Counted from the stretch's first letter, positions 29,201 through 35,999 are shown. The stretch: DNA of 64,000 nucleotides from Laspinema sp. D2d (GCF_025370755.1 NZ_JAMXFC010000016.1:58117-122116), one strand, 5' to 3'. Notes: generated from the letters alone by a model not told the origin. Made by a program: numbers and translations.

Positions 29201-30028
29201 CGCGATACTCGTGCTCCTCTCGCCAAGCGTACCCCCCAGTTGCTTTGCCCAGGCGAAAGTGCCATCTGGGTTCAGTTTGCTAATGAAGCTCTCATAATCG
29301 CCTGGAGTAGTCAGGTTGAACGTGCCTGCACCGGGGTCGAAATCAGCAGTGCCACTGAATTCGCCCGTGCTGTAAACGTTGCCACTGCTGTCAACGGTGA
29401 TGCCGAAGAGAATGTCGATACCCGTACCCCCCAGTCTTTTAGCCCAGGCGTATTCGGGTTGCAGGCTGAAAACACTGCCATAAGTTGCCATTGCTGGTGC
29501 GGAAAAAGCCAGGGACGCAGCAATTTGCCCGGTGGTTTTTGCTAGTTCCCAGTCACCGTCCAGGGCTGCATGACCTGTCTTGTTGATAGATGCAGCTATA
29601 TTGGCCCCAGTTATTTCACTGAAACGCTGTACAAAGCTTTCGCCAATTTCTCCGGCGGCGACTTCACACCCATATAGCAAAATCTCTGCTGTTCCACTCA
29701 GGGCGTTGCGCCACTGTCCTAGGGTCTGGCTGTAGCTATCCAGGTTATCAGCATTGAGGAGAACTGATCCCAGATACAAGCCCCCCGGTTGGCCGTGAGA
29801 CACAACATGCAATGCCTGAATGTGGCTACGATTTGCCAGGAGTTCGGCGATTTGGGTTACTCCGTCTCGATCGCGGTGGAGGATTGCGACCTCAGTGCCA
29901 GGAAGCACTCCTGCTGCTAAACTTTCCCAGTTTTCTAACGCTGCGTCAATAACAACAATGCGGCGATGATGCGAATTAGTGCTGGGGGCGGTGTTTGCTA
30001 CAAGCTGAGTGGTTTCAAGTACATTCAT
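17201..30028 (-). CDS. Giant DUF4347/propeller/Ig-like/RTX exoprotein
   Basis: 4275-residue multidomain protein, probably secreted to the cell surface by a type I system. Approximate order: DUF4347 domain (residues 20-185, IVVIDAALENWESL, ALHVVSHGQPGGL); seven propeller repeats (190-650, VDSSGNVYTTG, ISKLNPDGTFAWAK); about 14 Ig-like or SwmB-type modules (650-2190, DTTAPT, FTPADNA); SLSDLL repeats (2190-2510); a beta-rich AsmA/TamB-like stretch (2510-3120); about 30 RTX nonapeptides (3145-3490, GGSGNDxL); an EF-hand/SdrD-like piece (FFDANLNGILDENEPF); five 45-residue repeats (3913-4140, YYLAQNSDVAAAV); and a C-terminal RTX-type cap ending EGYFSFV. No signal peptide is seen at the N-terminus, which fits C-terminal type I export. 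Ca2+-dependent folding and an adhesive or motility role are inferred. No HlyB/HlyD/TolC genes are nearby. Confidence 0.92.
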   Translation of the reverse strand: MNVLETTQLVANTAPSTNSHHRRIVVIDAALENWESLAAGVLPGTEVAILHRDRDGVTQIAELLANRSHIQALHVVSHGQPGGLYLGSVLLNADNLDSYSQTLGQWRNALSGTAEILLYGCEVAAGEIGESFVQRFSEITGANIAASINKTGHAALDGDWELAKTTGQIAASLAFSAPAMATYGSVFSLQPEYAWAKRLGGTGIDILFGITVDSSGNVYSTGEFSGTADFDPGAGTFNLTTPGDYESFISKLNPDGTFAWAKQLGGTLGERSTSIAVDSSGNVYTTGIFNTTADFDPGAGTFNLTVAGSNDSYISKLNPDGTFAWATRLGGTGAESGHSIAVDSSGNVYTTGIFQGTADFDPGAGTFNLTSAGGTDNYISKLNPDGTFAWAKRLGGTGNDRGNSIAVDSSGNVYTTGSFSGSGTADFDPGAGTFNLTAAGDGSQADSYISKLNPDGTFAWAKQLGSTGSDSGSSIAVDSSGNVYTTGYFTGTVDFDPGAGTFNLTSAGGNDSYISKLNPDGTFAWAKRLGGGAGHDEGNSIKVDSSGNVYTTGFFVGTADFDPGAGTFYLTSKGGNDSFISMLDPSGNFLWAKQLGGPVADLGKGIAVDNSGNVYTGGFFQGTADFDPGTGTANLSEAGGNDSFISKLTPGVAPTVTAISSAIADGSYSASQLIPITVTFSEPVTVTGSPTLALNTGATATYTSGSGTNTLTFNYTIAAGQTTNDLDYTNTTALSLSGGTIQDGATNDAILTLPSPGAANSLGATKNLIVDTTAPTSTSFTPADNALAVAVASNLVLQLNETVQKGTGNIVIKKVSDNSIAETIDVTSGNVTVSGSAVTINPTNNLVDGTEYYVEIVSGAIKDLAGNNYTGITGATTWNFTTADTTAPTVSSFTPADNATNIAVGANLVANFSETVQKGTGNLVIKKVSDNSVVETIGVTSGNVTVSGSAVTINPTNNLVDGTEYYVEIAAGAIRDAAGNNFAGITGATIWNFTTVDTTAPTTTSFTPADNAVNVAVGANLVIGFSETVQKGTGNLVIKKVSDNSIAETIDVTSGNVTVTGNTVTINPTNNLVDGTEYYVEIAAGAIRDLAGNNFAGITGATTWNLTTADTTAPVAPVIASISDDNGTANDGITNDATLIFAGTAEADSTVTLFKDGTSMGTATADASGNWTFDYSGTTLTNGTYNFTATATDAASNISTPSAPFTVTIDTTAPTVTINQDAGQPDPTAGTTVNFEVVFSESVTGFDDTDITVGGTAGATTANITGSGTTYNVAVTGMTGPGTITASVNAGAVTDVAGNTSTASTSTDNEVSYDDSIPTVTSITRADADPSNAATVNYTVTFSETVTGVNASDFSLAAGSIADASITSVTGSGTSYTVAVDTGTGDGTVQLNLTDDDSIINSLSVPLGGAGTGNGDSTGQIYTLDKTGTSITSITSSLANGSYRVGQVIPIAVTFDEVVTVTGTPELTLNSGGSATYTNGTGTNTLIFNYTVATGDSATDLETTALTLAGGTITDAAGNNAALTLPTTGSASSLGGGKNLVIDTTVPTVTLASTAASIVNAPFEVSATFSETVTGFAATDISVTNGTVSSLTGSGTNYSFMVTPTGSGIVTVNVPTGSATDTAGNANTAATALTRTADATAPTVTLASTAASTVNAPFEVSATFSETVTGFAATDVSVTNGTVSNLTGSGSNYSFTITPTGEGTVTVNVPAGGASDVSGNTNTAAAPLTRTANTAAPMATSFTPADNATTVAVGANLVVNFNEAVQKGTGNIVIKKVSDNSVFETIAATDAKITVSGSTVTINPTADLAPGTDYYVEIANGAIKDSAGNNYAGIAGATPWNFKTAIAPDTTAPTASSFTPADNATTVAVGANLVVNFNEAVQKGTGNIVIKKVSDNSVFETIAATDAKITVSGSTVTINPAGNLAPGTDYYVEIANGAIKDSAGNNYAGIAGATSWNFKTAIAPDTTAPTATSFTPADNATTVAVGANLVVNFNEAVQKGTGNIVIKKVSDNSVFETIAATDAKITVSGSTVTINPTADLAAGTDYYVEIANDAIKDSAGNNYAGIAGATPWNFKTATAIAPDTTAPTVTLLASTAASTVNAPFEVSATFSETVTGFASSDVSVTNGTVSNLTGSGSSYNFTVTPTGSGTVTVNLPAGAVTDASGNSNTAAAPLTPSFSTTFSVWSALDAYLQNQGINVSASVEQVLQKALNAISPLTVEIQDSQLTATYNATGSLNDVLKALGVPVANGSSIFSASIANPSLTLDTSEPSPAYNLSGTINGVPVSFGYQSGQAVTASYEGDVSLSDLLSSIGVSGTQGSSILTGAIGNPSLTIDTSESPAAYTFSGNVSGKPVTFEYQSGQGVTVSYEGEFSLSDLLSSMGVSGTQSSSILTGAIGNPSLTIDTSESPAAYTLSGSIKGQTVSFGYQSGQGVTVSYEGDVSLSDLLKQVGFDSRGIGGEILNTPVKNPSLKIDTSKPTTVYTFAGEMSGQNVSFSVDKTSIKFAYPNNASLRDLVDKIPVDAIKEIAQEVTPDLRSPYFTIDKSSGTPKYIASGKLDLATDDGQDNFFDFIKQLGIKDVTLNAEVSPPNATIGANLGTDITLFKKDSFSAILKNLNLKGGLKNAEPSFGIGGSLILKGYDPFQSREPDLTLSGSLNLEPESLTGSFALKAGASGWVNPFGIPNTKINNLGFQVGGTYLFPYVDNIGFVGDLEFGKLALKSAFLIDTNDPDNFALELTATKPVGFLDVLAGPIFSYGLNQAAGKSSVIKQAADLFNVINNQITVVSIDSPNDDDTELDPLIKFVPVETTIANTTLSQGVGINGRLKIGNVFADLNLDANPFSSDPTLNASLTIPDLNLLNGLIKIKGKSQKALTLDVKVDSDEQYIQGNGSLEIFGLKAEADFKITPTSVDIKKSSLNLGIAKLAVDYLSVSLKDKSAKGKGNLTLFGQSVAGVQFEANSNGLKVENLNLGWGSVLSLNLDYLNVNSNGTGSAKGKVKLFGQDIFTGDITLTNNSLTVNTNLGYNILGEEVGVGVGITLGGSNQITLTATVPFLNYKPSIAINLNQNLNQISSITDWLEDLVVGEIGRLADKAIQYLEMGFDEVSKATVAAWGEVEQFFKNVGTSLENFASDVDNFFTTSGGELNGNNNNNKINGTEWGEKIFGHRGHDILLGRGGNDIIYGGLDNDRIHGGSGNDDLRGEEGDDRISGEQGGDVIYGGSGKDLIYGDDGNDFLKGDEGDDRIYGGQGNDLIVGGSVYSFNFPIERTVTIGLWPLEVTKTIIEYHLVSITSNDSLYGNEGNDFLSGEGGEDLLDGGSGDDTLSGGGGNDRLLGETDNDSLTGESGNDELHGSHGQDSLYGGSGNDVLYGQYGHDLLRGEDGNDSLYGDDNGNQGQYSEMLWNNDTLYGDGGNDYLFGGIGQDYLYGGWGHDFLDGGSGNDLLSGESGNDTLRGDDGNDTLSGGNGNNILSGGNGNDMLVSLLHSNDTIDGGAGDDTLVLVGTKAEYAITTIPTGLQILHKPTGIVKIVSGIETFVYESTNYKAMSRIGLYPQTDYLGQVIDGYIADGQIFFDANLNGILDENEPFATTKADGTFDLAIDIEQFDTNQDTELDHTEGQLVLMGGVDIATGLPLVTPLTSTLRSTVVTPLTTIIANLVQQGTDPAAAETQVKSALGLSADVELGGYDPLEAITNGETEGASVFGSMIQVQNTIVQMAKFMEGVAETPLAQLAYSGIGAIANQFKAATSVDLGNLQTVQSILQDAMTQAAKSDPNINPTQLAATAAAAAQIMALGNQMIGELISSGASPTDIVTDITKLQAVSVGEIAVGLPELAAGKVSIEEFLAQNTKEAILARMELVKVNDPTSRTLEENNPLDEEDTPESSQPQPSPQGLPSNGNSESSDSGENSDSETNSRNPWMLFFDADYYLAQNSDVAAAVETGAFRSAAEHFGFFGFTEGRDPSEMFAKDYLAQNSDVADAVTNGSFRSGFEHFLKFGFAEGRFPSEVLQDFEMFYVSQQADAAEAVRQATATNGLEHLVTVGFAEGRNPFPQFEVVTRTFDAEYYLAQNAEVAEAVQAGTFRSAMEHFVHFGMYENRDPSQAFSTSYYLANNLDVAEAVTGGGFRSGYQHFMMHGMTEGRLGSKLTVNLGGMTLANLGDRTVVADEDIDMLTGMDVNAENPEVDMMVGGTGVDTFILGDANEVYYLNLTEGGKEYAAIANFNANEDIIQLQGSSAEYQLAVSAQGTEIYRKLGDRDDLIGMVQDVSDLTLQEGYFSFV
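19550..20590 (-). repeat. RTX calcium-binding repeat array in the giant gene
   Basis: About 30 glycine/aspartate nonapeptides of the GGxGNDxLx type, expected to form Ca2+-bound parallel beta-rolls. The array is broken near 20150-20265 by about 40 non-RTX residues (FNFPIERTVTIGLWPLEVTK and following). It is broken again near 19820-19850 by NGNQGQYSEMLWNNDT. Confidence 0.85.
23767..24816 (-). repeat. Three near-identical 348-bp tandem repeats in the giant gene
   Basis: Copies begin near 23767, 24121 and 24469; the first differs by a 6-bp insertion (extra Val-Ala). Each encodes one 116-residue SwmB-like Ig module (FTPADNATTVAVGANLVVNF, GNIVIKKVSDNSVFETI). The copies differ at only a handful of bases, far fewer than the three related but diverged modules at about 26700-27710. 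This points to recent duplication or gene conversion. Confidence 0.85.
28090..29455 (-). repeat. Seven propeller-type repeats in the giant gene
   Basis: Seven repeats of about 62-68 codons, each with VDSSGNVYTTG, a short variable loop, TADFDPGAGTFNLT and ISKLNPDGTFAWAK. Seven copies fit a single closed seven-bladed propeller of the SBBP kind. The DNA of the middle copies is also strongly conserved. Confidence 0.85.
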
Positions 30029-30892
30029 TGAGGTCTGTCCTTCTGTTCTGTGGCTGGGTTAATAGGGGATGTCGGTAGATGCAACCCCAGACAATATCGA
30101 GGCGAGTAGGAATCGCTTCTGCTATGAAATCAACTGAGGCCGATCGCTCGGTTTGAACTGAATTGGGGGAAAGTCTTGAGTCAAAATAAGATTTTTGCGA
30201 TCGCATAAACCCAGGCGTTCTTCCCTCAAAAAGGGTGAAAAATGTTTCCTTCATCTGCCCGGGTTTTGCCGCGTTCTGTAGAGGATTAAATGCCTTTACA
30301 GTAAAACGAGTTTTTTGTCAACTCCCAAAAGAATTAATTTTATTGAGGCACCTTTAACATAACTTTCAATACTCCAAGGTGTCAATAGAATTAGTGTAAA
30401 GTTTGGGTAAATACAAATCTTTTTCCCAATCGGTATTGAGGGAGGTTTAACGAAGCAATGGGGCCTTAACGGGTTTGATTGAACCGACTACAATTTTGTC
30501 AATGATAAATATATGGAAAAAATGTAAATACTTCACTCAAAAGGCAAAAAATTCAGTATTTTTACAGAGACGACTTTTTTCTTTAGGGGGATGTGGGAAC
30601 CACAGATTTCACCAATTTTCACGGATAAGATGGATCGACCCCTGAGAACCAGGGAAAGCATGACATGGGATTAAACCCCCTGTAGATAAATCGCCACAAA
30701 AACATCGCTACCCGAATCCACTGTGCTGGCGTGGTTTCTCTCCCTTTTCCTGTACAATACTCCGTACAAAATTAAGCAACGATTTCCTGTGGAATAGCTT
30801 TGCTTCACGCACCGATTAATTAGAGTTCTGGGTAATTCGGATAATTTTTTATCGAAGTAAAATCCAAATCCTACTTTAAACTAAATTTTCCT
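30029..30892. other. Long upstream region of the giant gene
   Basis: This gap of about 860 bp between the helicase stop and the giant gene start has no supported gene. A 79-codon minus-strand frame overlapping the giant gene's start has no family resemblance. The region is AT-rich (TTTTTTGTCAACTCCC, AATTAATTTTATTGAGG) and contains a small dyad TGTAC-N8-GTACA at 30751-30768. It presumably carries the promoter and leader of the giant gene; AAGGA lies about 10 bases ahead of its ATG. Confidence 0.4.
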
Positions 30893-33331
30893 TTAAGAAT
30901 CACTATCGGATAACTCCACGACTTCATCGGGGTAGGCTTCCATTAAGGCGGGTAAGACGGGACAGGGGGGGATGTCTTGTAAGTTGGCGGGTTTACTCCA
31001 GGTAAAGGGGGCTTGTTTGGCGGCAGAAATCCATAACAATCGTTTAGCGCGGGTCATGGCAACATAGAGTAAGCGGTATTCTTCGGCTATTTTGAGGTCT
31101 TCGGCTTGTTTCCAGGAGTCGGCGATGGAGGGGAACTGGAAGGGGGCGCTGTCCCAGGATTGGGGTGCGCTTTGGTGGTGGAGATGGGCGCGAATTTGGG
31201 CGCGGGCGACTTCCGATAGGGTGTAGGGTCCGAGGAATTGGGCCGGTGGGGGAACCCAGAATTTGCCAGGAATCATGTTGTCATGCAGGAAGGGGATGAA
31301 GACATAATCCCAGTCCAGTCCTTTGGCTTTGTGCATGGTAACGATGGTGAGTTGGCGCGGGCGAGTATAAAGTTTCTCGGCGTTATCTTCTGTATCGACG
31401 GGTTCAAAGCGTTCTGAGGTAACGATTTCGTTGAGGACGGTGAGAATGCCGCTCATGGAGGGATTTCCGGCGGTTTGTTGGGCCAAGCGATCGCCCAATT
31501 TGTCAGCGGTGGCGAGTTCGGAGGCGTCGTAATGTAGGGCTAAGGCGAGGAAGGAAATCAGTTGATACAAAGGGAGTTCTATCCGCGCTGTGAGTAAGCT
31601 GGCACAGAAGCGTCTCGCTTGGAGTACGGCTGGGGGTTGAGGGGGTTCTAAGGGACCGGGATAGAGAAATTGTTCCGGTAAGCTAGTGAGGGCGTTTAAG
31701 TCTTGGGAGGGGATTAGGTTGCGATCGACTAAGACGCGCAAAACGGTTTTTAAATAGTCTGGGGAATGGGGGCGATCGAGGAATTGCAATAAGGCGAGCA
31801 TTTCTGCGGGAACTTGAGACCGGCGATCGCTGGCGGATACATCGAATACTTCTATTCCATATTTATTTAGCTCACATTGAATGCCATATAAATGAGGATT
31901 GCTCATCACGTCTTGGATAAATCGCCCTTGGCGGTTTTCTCTCACTAAAATGGCTGCCGATCGCTCCTCAGTTGTCTCACTAAATAACTGGACTGCCCTC
32001 CGCGCAATCAGTTCGATGGTGTGATAAATATCCCGAGGTTGATACATCTCCAATCCTCCGCCGGTGTGAGGCGGATTCGCATCGGGTTGGGGGTCGCCGC
32101 TTTCGACGGTCCGAATATTTTGGAGGCGAAAGGGCAATTTAGCCTGATGTTGACTGGATGCTATCTCCGGGGTGAGGTGATGCTGCTGGGCATAATGACG
32201 ATTGACCCAACTTAAGACAAAATTGGCCGCATTGATGATAATTCGGGTACTGCGTCCGGCGCGATCCATTGTTGCTAGGAGATTCTCTCGATCGCAAGCT
32301 TCACAAAAGCGGCGAAAATAGATCGGGTCAGCGGGGGTAAAGGTAGAGTTAATAGCTTGATTAGGGTCACCAACGCGAATTAAATTGGGAGGACCATCGG
32401 GGTCATCGCACTTTCGGGCCAAAATCTCTAACAATTGGGTTTGTAACGGGGAGGAATCTTGCGCTTCGTCTTCAAATACGGCAAAGACTTGTTTTTGCCA
32501 GAGATAACACGCACTTTGATTTTCTAGGACGCGTAAGGCGGAAAGAATCATGTCATCGTAATCAATGAACTGCCGCGATCGCATCAAAGTTTCATACTGT
32601 TCATATAATCCAGCAGCGATCGCCAAAATCCCATAGGGATCATCAGGAACTTGTCCCTCAGATTCCGCCGACATTTGCCATAAATCTTGGGGTAATAACC
32701 CCGAAGATTTGGCTTCATGAATGGCAGTTTGTGCGAGTTGCGGCAGCACATCGGTTCGTAAGACAGACTGACGGCGCAAGCGTTCCGTTTCCTCGCCATC
32801 AAATTGACACCCTTCTATTAAACTGTGATACCGCTGGGGATTAGCTGCAATCCAGCGTTCTACACTTTGGATAATTAAGCGATTACTTTGGTTCGGGGTG
32901 ACCAAGGTCATGTGTTCGAGGTCCAAACCGGATAACTCGGGATGGCGAGAGGCGATCGCCAATGCTAATCCATGTAATGTATTAACAGTAAATCCAATTT
33001 GTGGCATCGCCAGTTGTCTCAAGGCGGCGCGAATTTTTAATTTCAAATTTGCCGCAGCAGAACGAGTAAAGGTTACTACCACCAAATTGTGCTGATAATG
33101 CAATTTAAAACGAGCGATCGCCAATGCTGCCGCATCCGCCATTCCCTTAGATTTTCCGGCCCCCGGGACCGCAGAAACCGCCAAAGGACCGCCTCGCCAA
33201 TCGGCCATTTGCTGTTGTCCCGGTCGTAATCCATTGCGGATGCGTTGTTCTGCCTCCTGACGTTTTTGAGCGAAGGGGGTCAAAGGTTTGGCAACGGATA
33301 CAGGCAAGTTGTTCTCAAAATCTTTCGACAT
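30893..33331 (-). CDS. UvrD/Rep-family superfamily 1 helicase
   Basis: 812-residue 3'-5' DNA helicase of the UvrD/PcrA/Rep superfamily. Motifs in order: Walker A VPGAGKSKGM, Ia VVVTFTRSAAANL, II FAVFEDEAQDSSPLQ, III VGDPNQAINSTF, IV region AGRSTRIIINAANFVL, V VTMHKAKGLDWDYVFIPF and VI LLYVAMTRAKRLLWIS. It unwinds DNA in repair or replication restart; a specific role is not clear. Walker A ends GKSKG rather than the usual GKTxxL, but the catalytic Lys is present. ATG at 33331 (MSKDFENN) is taken as start. GTG at 33436 or ATG at 33373 would give longer, unconserved N-termini. It is divergent from the DUF4349 gene. Confidence 0.93.
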   Translation of the reverse strand: MSKDFENNLPVSVAKPLTPFAQKRQEAEQRIRNGLRPGQQQMADWRGGPLAVSAVPGAGKSKGMADAAALAIARFKLHYQHNLVVVTFTRSAAANLKLKIRAALRQLAMPQIGFTVNTLHGLALAIASRHPELSGLDLEHMTLVTPNQSNRLIIQSVERWIAANPQRYHSLIEGCQFDGEETERLRRQSVLRTDVLPQLAQTAIHEAKSSGLLPQDLWQMSAESEGQVPDDPYGILAIAAGLYEQYETLMRSRQFIDYDDMILSALRVLENQSACYLWQKQVFAVFEDEAQDSSPLQTQLLEILARKCDDPDGPPNLIRVGDPNQAINSTFTPADPIYFRRFCEACDRENLLATMDRAGRSTRIIINAANFVLSWVNRHYAQQHHLTPEIASSQHQAKLPFRLQNIRTVESGDPQPDANPPHTGGGLEMYQPRDIYHTIELIARRAVQLFSETTEERSAAILVRENRQGRFIQDVMSNPHLYGIQCELNKYGIEVFDVSASDRRSQVPAEMLALLQFLDRPHSPDYLKTVLRVLVDRNLIPSQDLNALTSLPEQFLYPGPLEPPQPPAVLQARRFCASLLTARIELPLYQLISFLALALHYDASELATADKLGDRLAQQTAGNPSMSGILTVLNEIVTSERFEPVDTEDNAEKLYTRPRQLTIVTMHKAKGLDWDYVFIPFLHDNMIPGKFWVPPPAQFLGPYTLSEVARAQIRAHLHHQSAPQSWDSAPFQFPSIADSWKQAEDLKIAEEYRLLYVAMTRAKRLLWISAAKQAPFTWSKPANLQDIPPCPVLPALMEAYPDEVVELSDSDS

Positions 33332-33516
33332 CGTGAGGTTAAACCGGGGACAAGGATGATAACAGGCGGTCATTCTGAGTGTATCGTTTCTGACGGGCGA
33401 TCGCCTCTGTTTCAATTTTTGTAGCAGATTCTCCACTTCCCGACTCGTAAGGTTAGCTTAGGACTAACCCGCAACGGACCGTAATTTGACCCCCTCGCTA
33501 TCCCAGGAGAACTCTG

Positions 33517-34470
33517 ATGAAAGCAAACTCGATCACGTCCCGGACCCCTGGCAAACTCGCTCAAACCCCAATTTTACTGCCGATGTTGATTGTGATGGGT
33601 GCGATCGCCAGTTGTAGTGCGGTTCCCACTTCAAAAGCGATGAGGAACGAGTCCCTTGTCGCCCAGCAAGGCATGGTCCCCGCAGCAGCACCCCTGCCGC
33701 CATCGGATGCAGTTGCCAATGAAGCCCCACTAGCACAAGGGTCCGCAGAGATTCCCCAAGCGGCACCGCAATTGATTAAAACTGCTTCAATGACGATGGA
33801 AGTAGAGGCGATCGATGACCAAATTTCAGCCATTAATCAGATTGTCAAACAAAAACAAGGGGATTTGTTACAGTTTGAAGACAATAAACCGCGATCACAA
33901 AATACCCGCCATGTGGTTTCGATGCAGTTGCGCGTTCCTCAACAACAGTTAGAAAATACCATTAATGCGATCGCTGAACTTGGTACCGTCATCAATCGTT
34001 CGATTACTGCTGAAGATGTTTCCGCACAATTGATTGATAATGATGCCCGTTTAAAAAATCTTCGTAAACAAGAAGAAATGGTCTTAAAAATCATGGAACG
34101 GTCCGGTTCTGTGGGAGATGTCCTCAATGCGGCGCGAGAACTCGGTACTATTCGTGAACAAATTGAACGCCTCGATGCAGTTCAAGCTAATCTCCGCAAC
34201 AAAGTCGCCTATTCTACCCTGTATTTAACCTTAGAATCCCCGGTTTCCGCCGCTGAAATTCCTCCAAAATCTTTGGGAAAAGAACTGCAAAAAACCTGGG
34301 GCAATGCTACCGAAACCGTAGGAAATGTGACCGTTGGACTGCTCAAATTCACCCTGTATTTGCTGGCATTTAGTCCATTTATCCTATTATTTGCCGGAGT
34401 CGCCTTTTTAGGGTATAACAGAATAAAGCCATCTAAACCCGACGAGTCCAGCATCAATCATCATAGCTAG
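33517..34470 (+). CDS. DUF4349 lipoprotein
   Basis: 317-residue protein with a signal peptide and lipobox IASC (Cys33), a Pro/Ala-rich linker and the DUF4349 domain. The domain has IKTASMTMEVEAIDDQISAINQIV, then LRVPQQQLENTINAIAELG and coiled-coil segments LIDNDARLKNLRKQEEMVLKIM and REQIERLDAVQANLRNKV. A C-terminal membrane helix FTLYLLAFSPFILLFAGVAFLG follows. Function is unknown; such proteins are thought to be membrane-anchored periplasmic coiled coils. Shine-Dalgarno AGGAGA at 33505-33510 supports the ATG. A strong hairpin follows the stop. Confidence 0.9.
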   Translation: MKANSITSRTPGKLAQTPILLPMLIVMGAIASCSAVPTSKAMRNESLVAQQGMVPAAAPLPPSDAVANEAPLAQGSAEIPQAAPQLIKTASMTMEVEAIDDQISAINQIVKQKQGDLLQFEDNKPRSQNTRHVVSMQLRVPQQQLENTINAIAELGTVINRSITAEDVSAQLIDNDARLKNLRKQEEMVLKIMERSGSVGDVLNAARELGTIREQIERLDAVQANLRNKVAYSTLYLTLESPVSAAEIPPKSLGKELQKTWGNATETVGNVTVGLLKFTLYLLAFSPFILLFAGVAFLGYNRIKPSKPDESSINHHS

Positions 34471-34471
34471 A

Positions 34472-34522
34472 GGAAGAGAGGCGAAAAGTGGGCGCGATCG
34501 CTGCACTGACCGCCTCTCTTCC
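34472..34522 (+). terminator. Hairpin after DUF4349 gene
   Basis: A perfect 12-bp stem (GGAAGAGAGGCG at 34472-34483, CGCCTCTCTTCC at 34511-34522) begins 1 base after the stop codon. The AGAGAGGCGAAAA sequence of the left arm recurs at 34588-34600 just before the kinase start, where it serves as the ribosome binding region. Confidence 0.65.
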
Positions 34523-34602
34523 TAATCCCCGTCTAGGAGATGCATGAACTCGATTCGCTCTGGCTTTAGAAAACAGCCGATAAGCAAGAGAGGCGAAAAC
34601 CC

Positions 34603-35952
34603 ATGCACCAACCTGGAGACCTCATCAAGGACCGCTATCAGATTCTTGACCTGTTAGGAGAAGGCGGAATTGCCACAACTTATGCCGCCGATGACTTGAA
34701 TCTTGCCCAACAAGTCGCCATTAAAGTCTTATCCCTGCGACAGTTGAAAGACTGGAAAGCGTTGGAACTCTTTGAACGGGAAGGTAAGGTTTTAGCCCAA
34801 CTGGATCATCTAGGAATTCCCAAGTATCTGGACTATTTCCAACTGGATATAGAGGGCGATCGCCGCTTTTACATTGTCCAAGAAATTGCCCCGGGTCAAT
34901 CGTTGCAAGACTGGGTAAAAAGTGGATGGCGTCCAACAGAATTGGAGGTGAGAGAGATTGCCAAACAACTCTTAGAAATCCTGGTGTATTTGCATCAACT
35001 CACCCCTCCTGTTGTCCATCGCGATATTAAACCCCAAAATATTATTCGTCAGTCCGATGGTAAAGTATTTTTAGTGGATTTTGGGGCCGTTCAAGATACC
35101 TATCGCCATACCTTCACCAGTGGCAGTACCATCGTTGGGACTTATGGCTATATGGCCCCGGAACAGTTTCGAGGGCAAGCTAAACCGCCGACGGATTTAT
35201 ATGGATTGGGTGCAACATTGTTGTTTTTATTAACCCATAAAGACCCAGCAGATTTTCCCGAAAAACGGATGAAACTTGATTTTCGTCCCTATGTCAAAAT
35301 CACTCCAGAGTTTGCCGATTGGTTAGATAATTTATTAGAACCCGTCATCGAAGATAGATTCAAGTCTGCTGCTGAAGCTTTAGCAGAATTGCAAGGAAAA
35401 CGGGAACGAATTGCGCCGCGATCGCCCGGTAATCTCCAACCGGCTGGGAGTCGCGTTGTGTTGCAGAAAGATCAGAGTAGGATTAAAATCTCTATTCCTG
35501 GGGATGGTTTCAAATATGAGCATATAATTTTATGGGTTTTTGTATTAATAATCTTCAAAATTTTAGGGCATTTTATTTTAATTAGTTTTAGAACATCTTT
35601 AATAGGAATTATTGGCCTACCGTTTTTTTTAATTATTATTTTTGGATTAATCTCTTTATTTTGGGATATTTATGCTTTCAACTACTTAGAGTTTACTAAA
35701 AATAAGTTTACTATTACTTCAAATTTTCTAGGAATTAAATACAAATTTGACGGAAATATTGAGAATATCTCCCAGGTAGAAGTCTATCAAATCTCTGTCG
35801 ACCTGAAAAAGTGCCGTACCTTCATCTGTGCCTTACAAGAGGGCGGAGTGAAGACTTATTTTTTTGGTTCCCGGCTTAGTAAAATGGAGCAAGACTGGTT
35901 AGTAACAGAAATCGCTGAGTTTATCGGAAAACCTAAATTAATCACAAAGTAG
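34603..35952 (+). CDS. Membrane-anchored Ser/Thr protein kinase
   Basis: 449-residue Hanks-type kinase. The catalytic domain fills residues 1-270: glycine loop LGEGGIATTYAA, ATP-binding Lys in VAIKVL, catalytic loop VVHRDIKPQNII, DFGAV, activation segment GTYGYMAPEQFRG and LYGLGATLLFLL. A proline-rich stretch is followed by two hydrophobic helices (HIILWVFVLIIFKILGHFILI and LIGIIGLPFFLIIIFGLISLF). After them comes a C-terminal domain of about 100 residues (LEFTKNKFTITSNFLGIKYKFDG) that looks like a beta-rich sensor or PH-like fold, with no name assigned. The kinase domain is N-terminal and cytoplasmic. The 3' third is AT-richer than the kinase part, suggesting different origins of the two halves. 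Confidence 0.93.
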   Translation: MHQPGDLIKDRYQILDLLGEGGIATTYAADDLNLAQQVAIKVLSLRQLKDWKALELFEREGKVLAQLDHLGIPKYLDYFQLDIEGDRRFYIVQEIAPGQSLQDWVKSGWRPTELEVREIAKQLLEILVYLHQLTPPVVHRDIKPQNIIRQSDGKVFLVDFGAVQDTYRHTFTSGSTIVGTYGYMAPEQFRGQAKPPTDLYGLGATLLFLLTHKDPADFPEKRMKLDFRPYVKITPEFADWLDNLLEPVIEDRFKSAAEALAELQGKRERIAPRSPGNLQPAGSRVVLQKDQSRIKISIPGDGFKYEHIILWVFVLIIFKILGHFILISFRTSLIGIIGLPFFLIIIFGLISLFWDIYAFNYLEFTKNKFTITSNFLGIKYKFDGNIENISQVEVYQISVDLKKCRTFICALQEGGVKTYFFGSRLSKMEQDWLVTEIAEFIGKPKLITK

Positions 35953-35999
35953 GACTAAAATAGGGGTCAGAACTGGATGAATCTAAAACTGGCTGACAA

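Noticed and set aside
30015..30254. 79-codon minus-strand frame upstream of the giant gene
   Set aside because: It overlaps the giant gene start, has no recognisable domain and ends in the wrong frame to be an N-terminal extension.
30751..30768. LexA- or NtcA-type operator TGTAC-N8-GTACA
   Set aside because: The spacing fits neither GTA-N8-TAC nor GTAC-N4-GTAC forms, and it lies downstream of the helicase gene, about 700 bp from the giant gene start.
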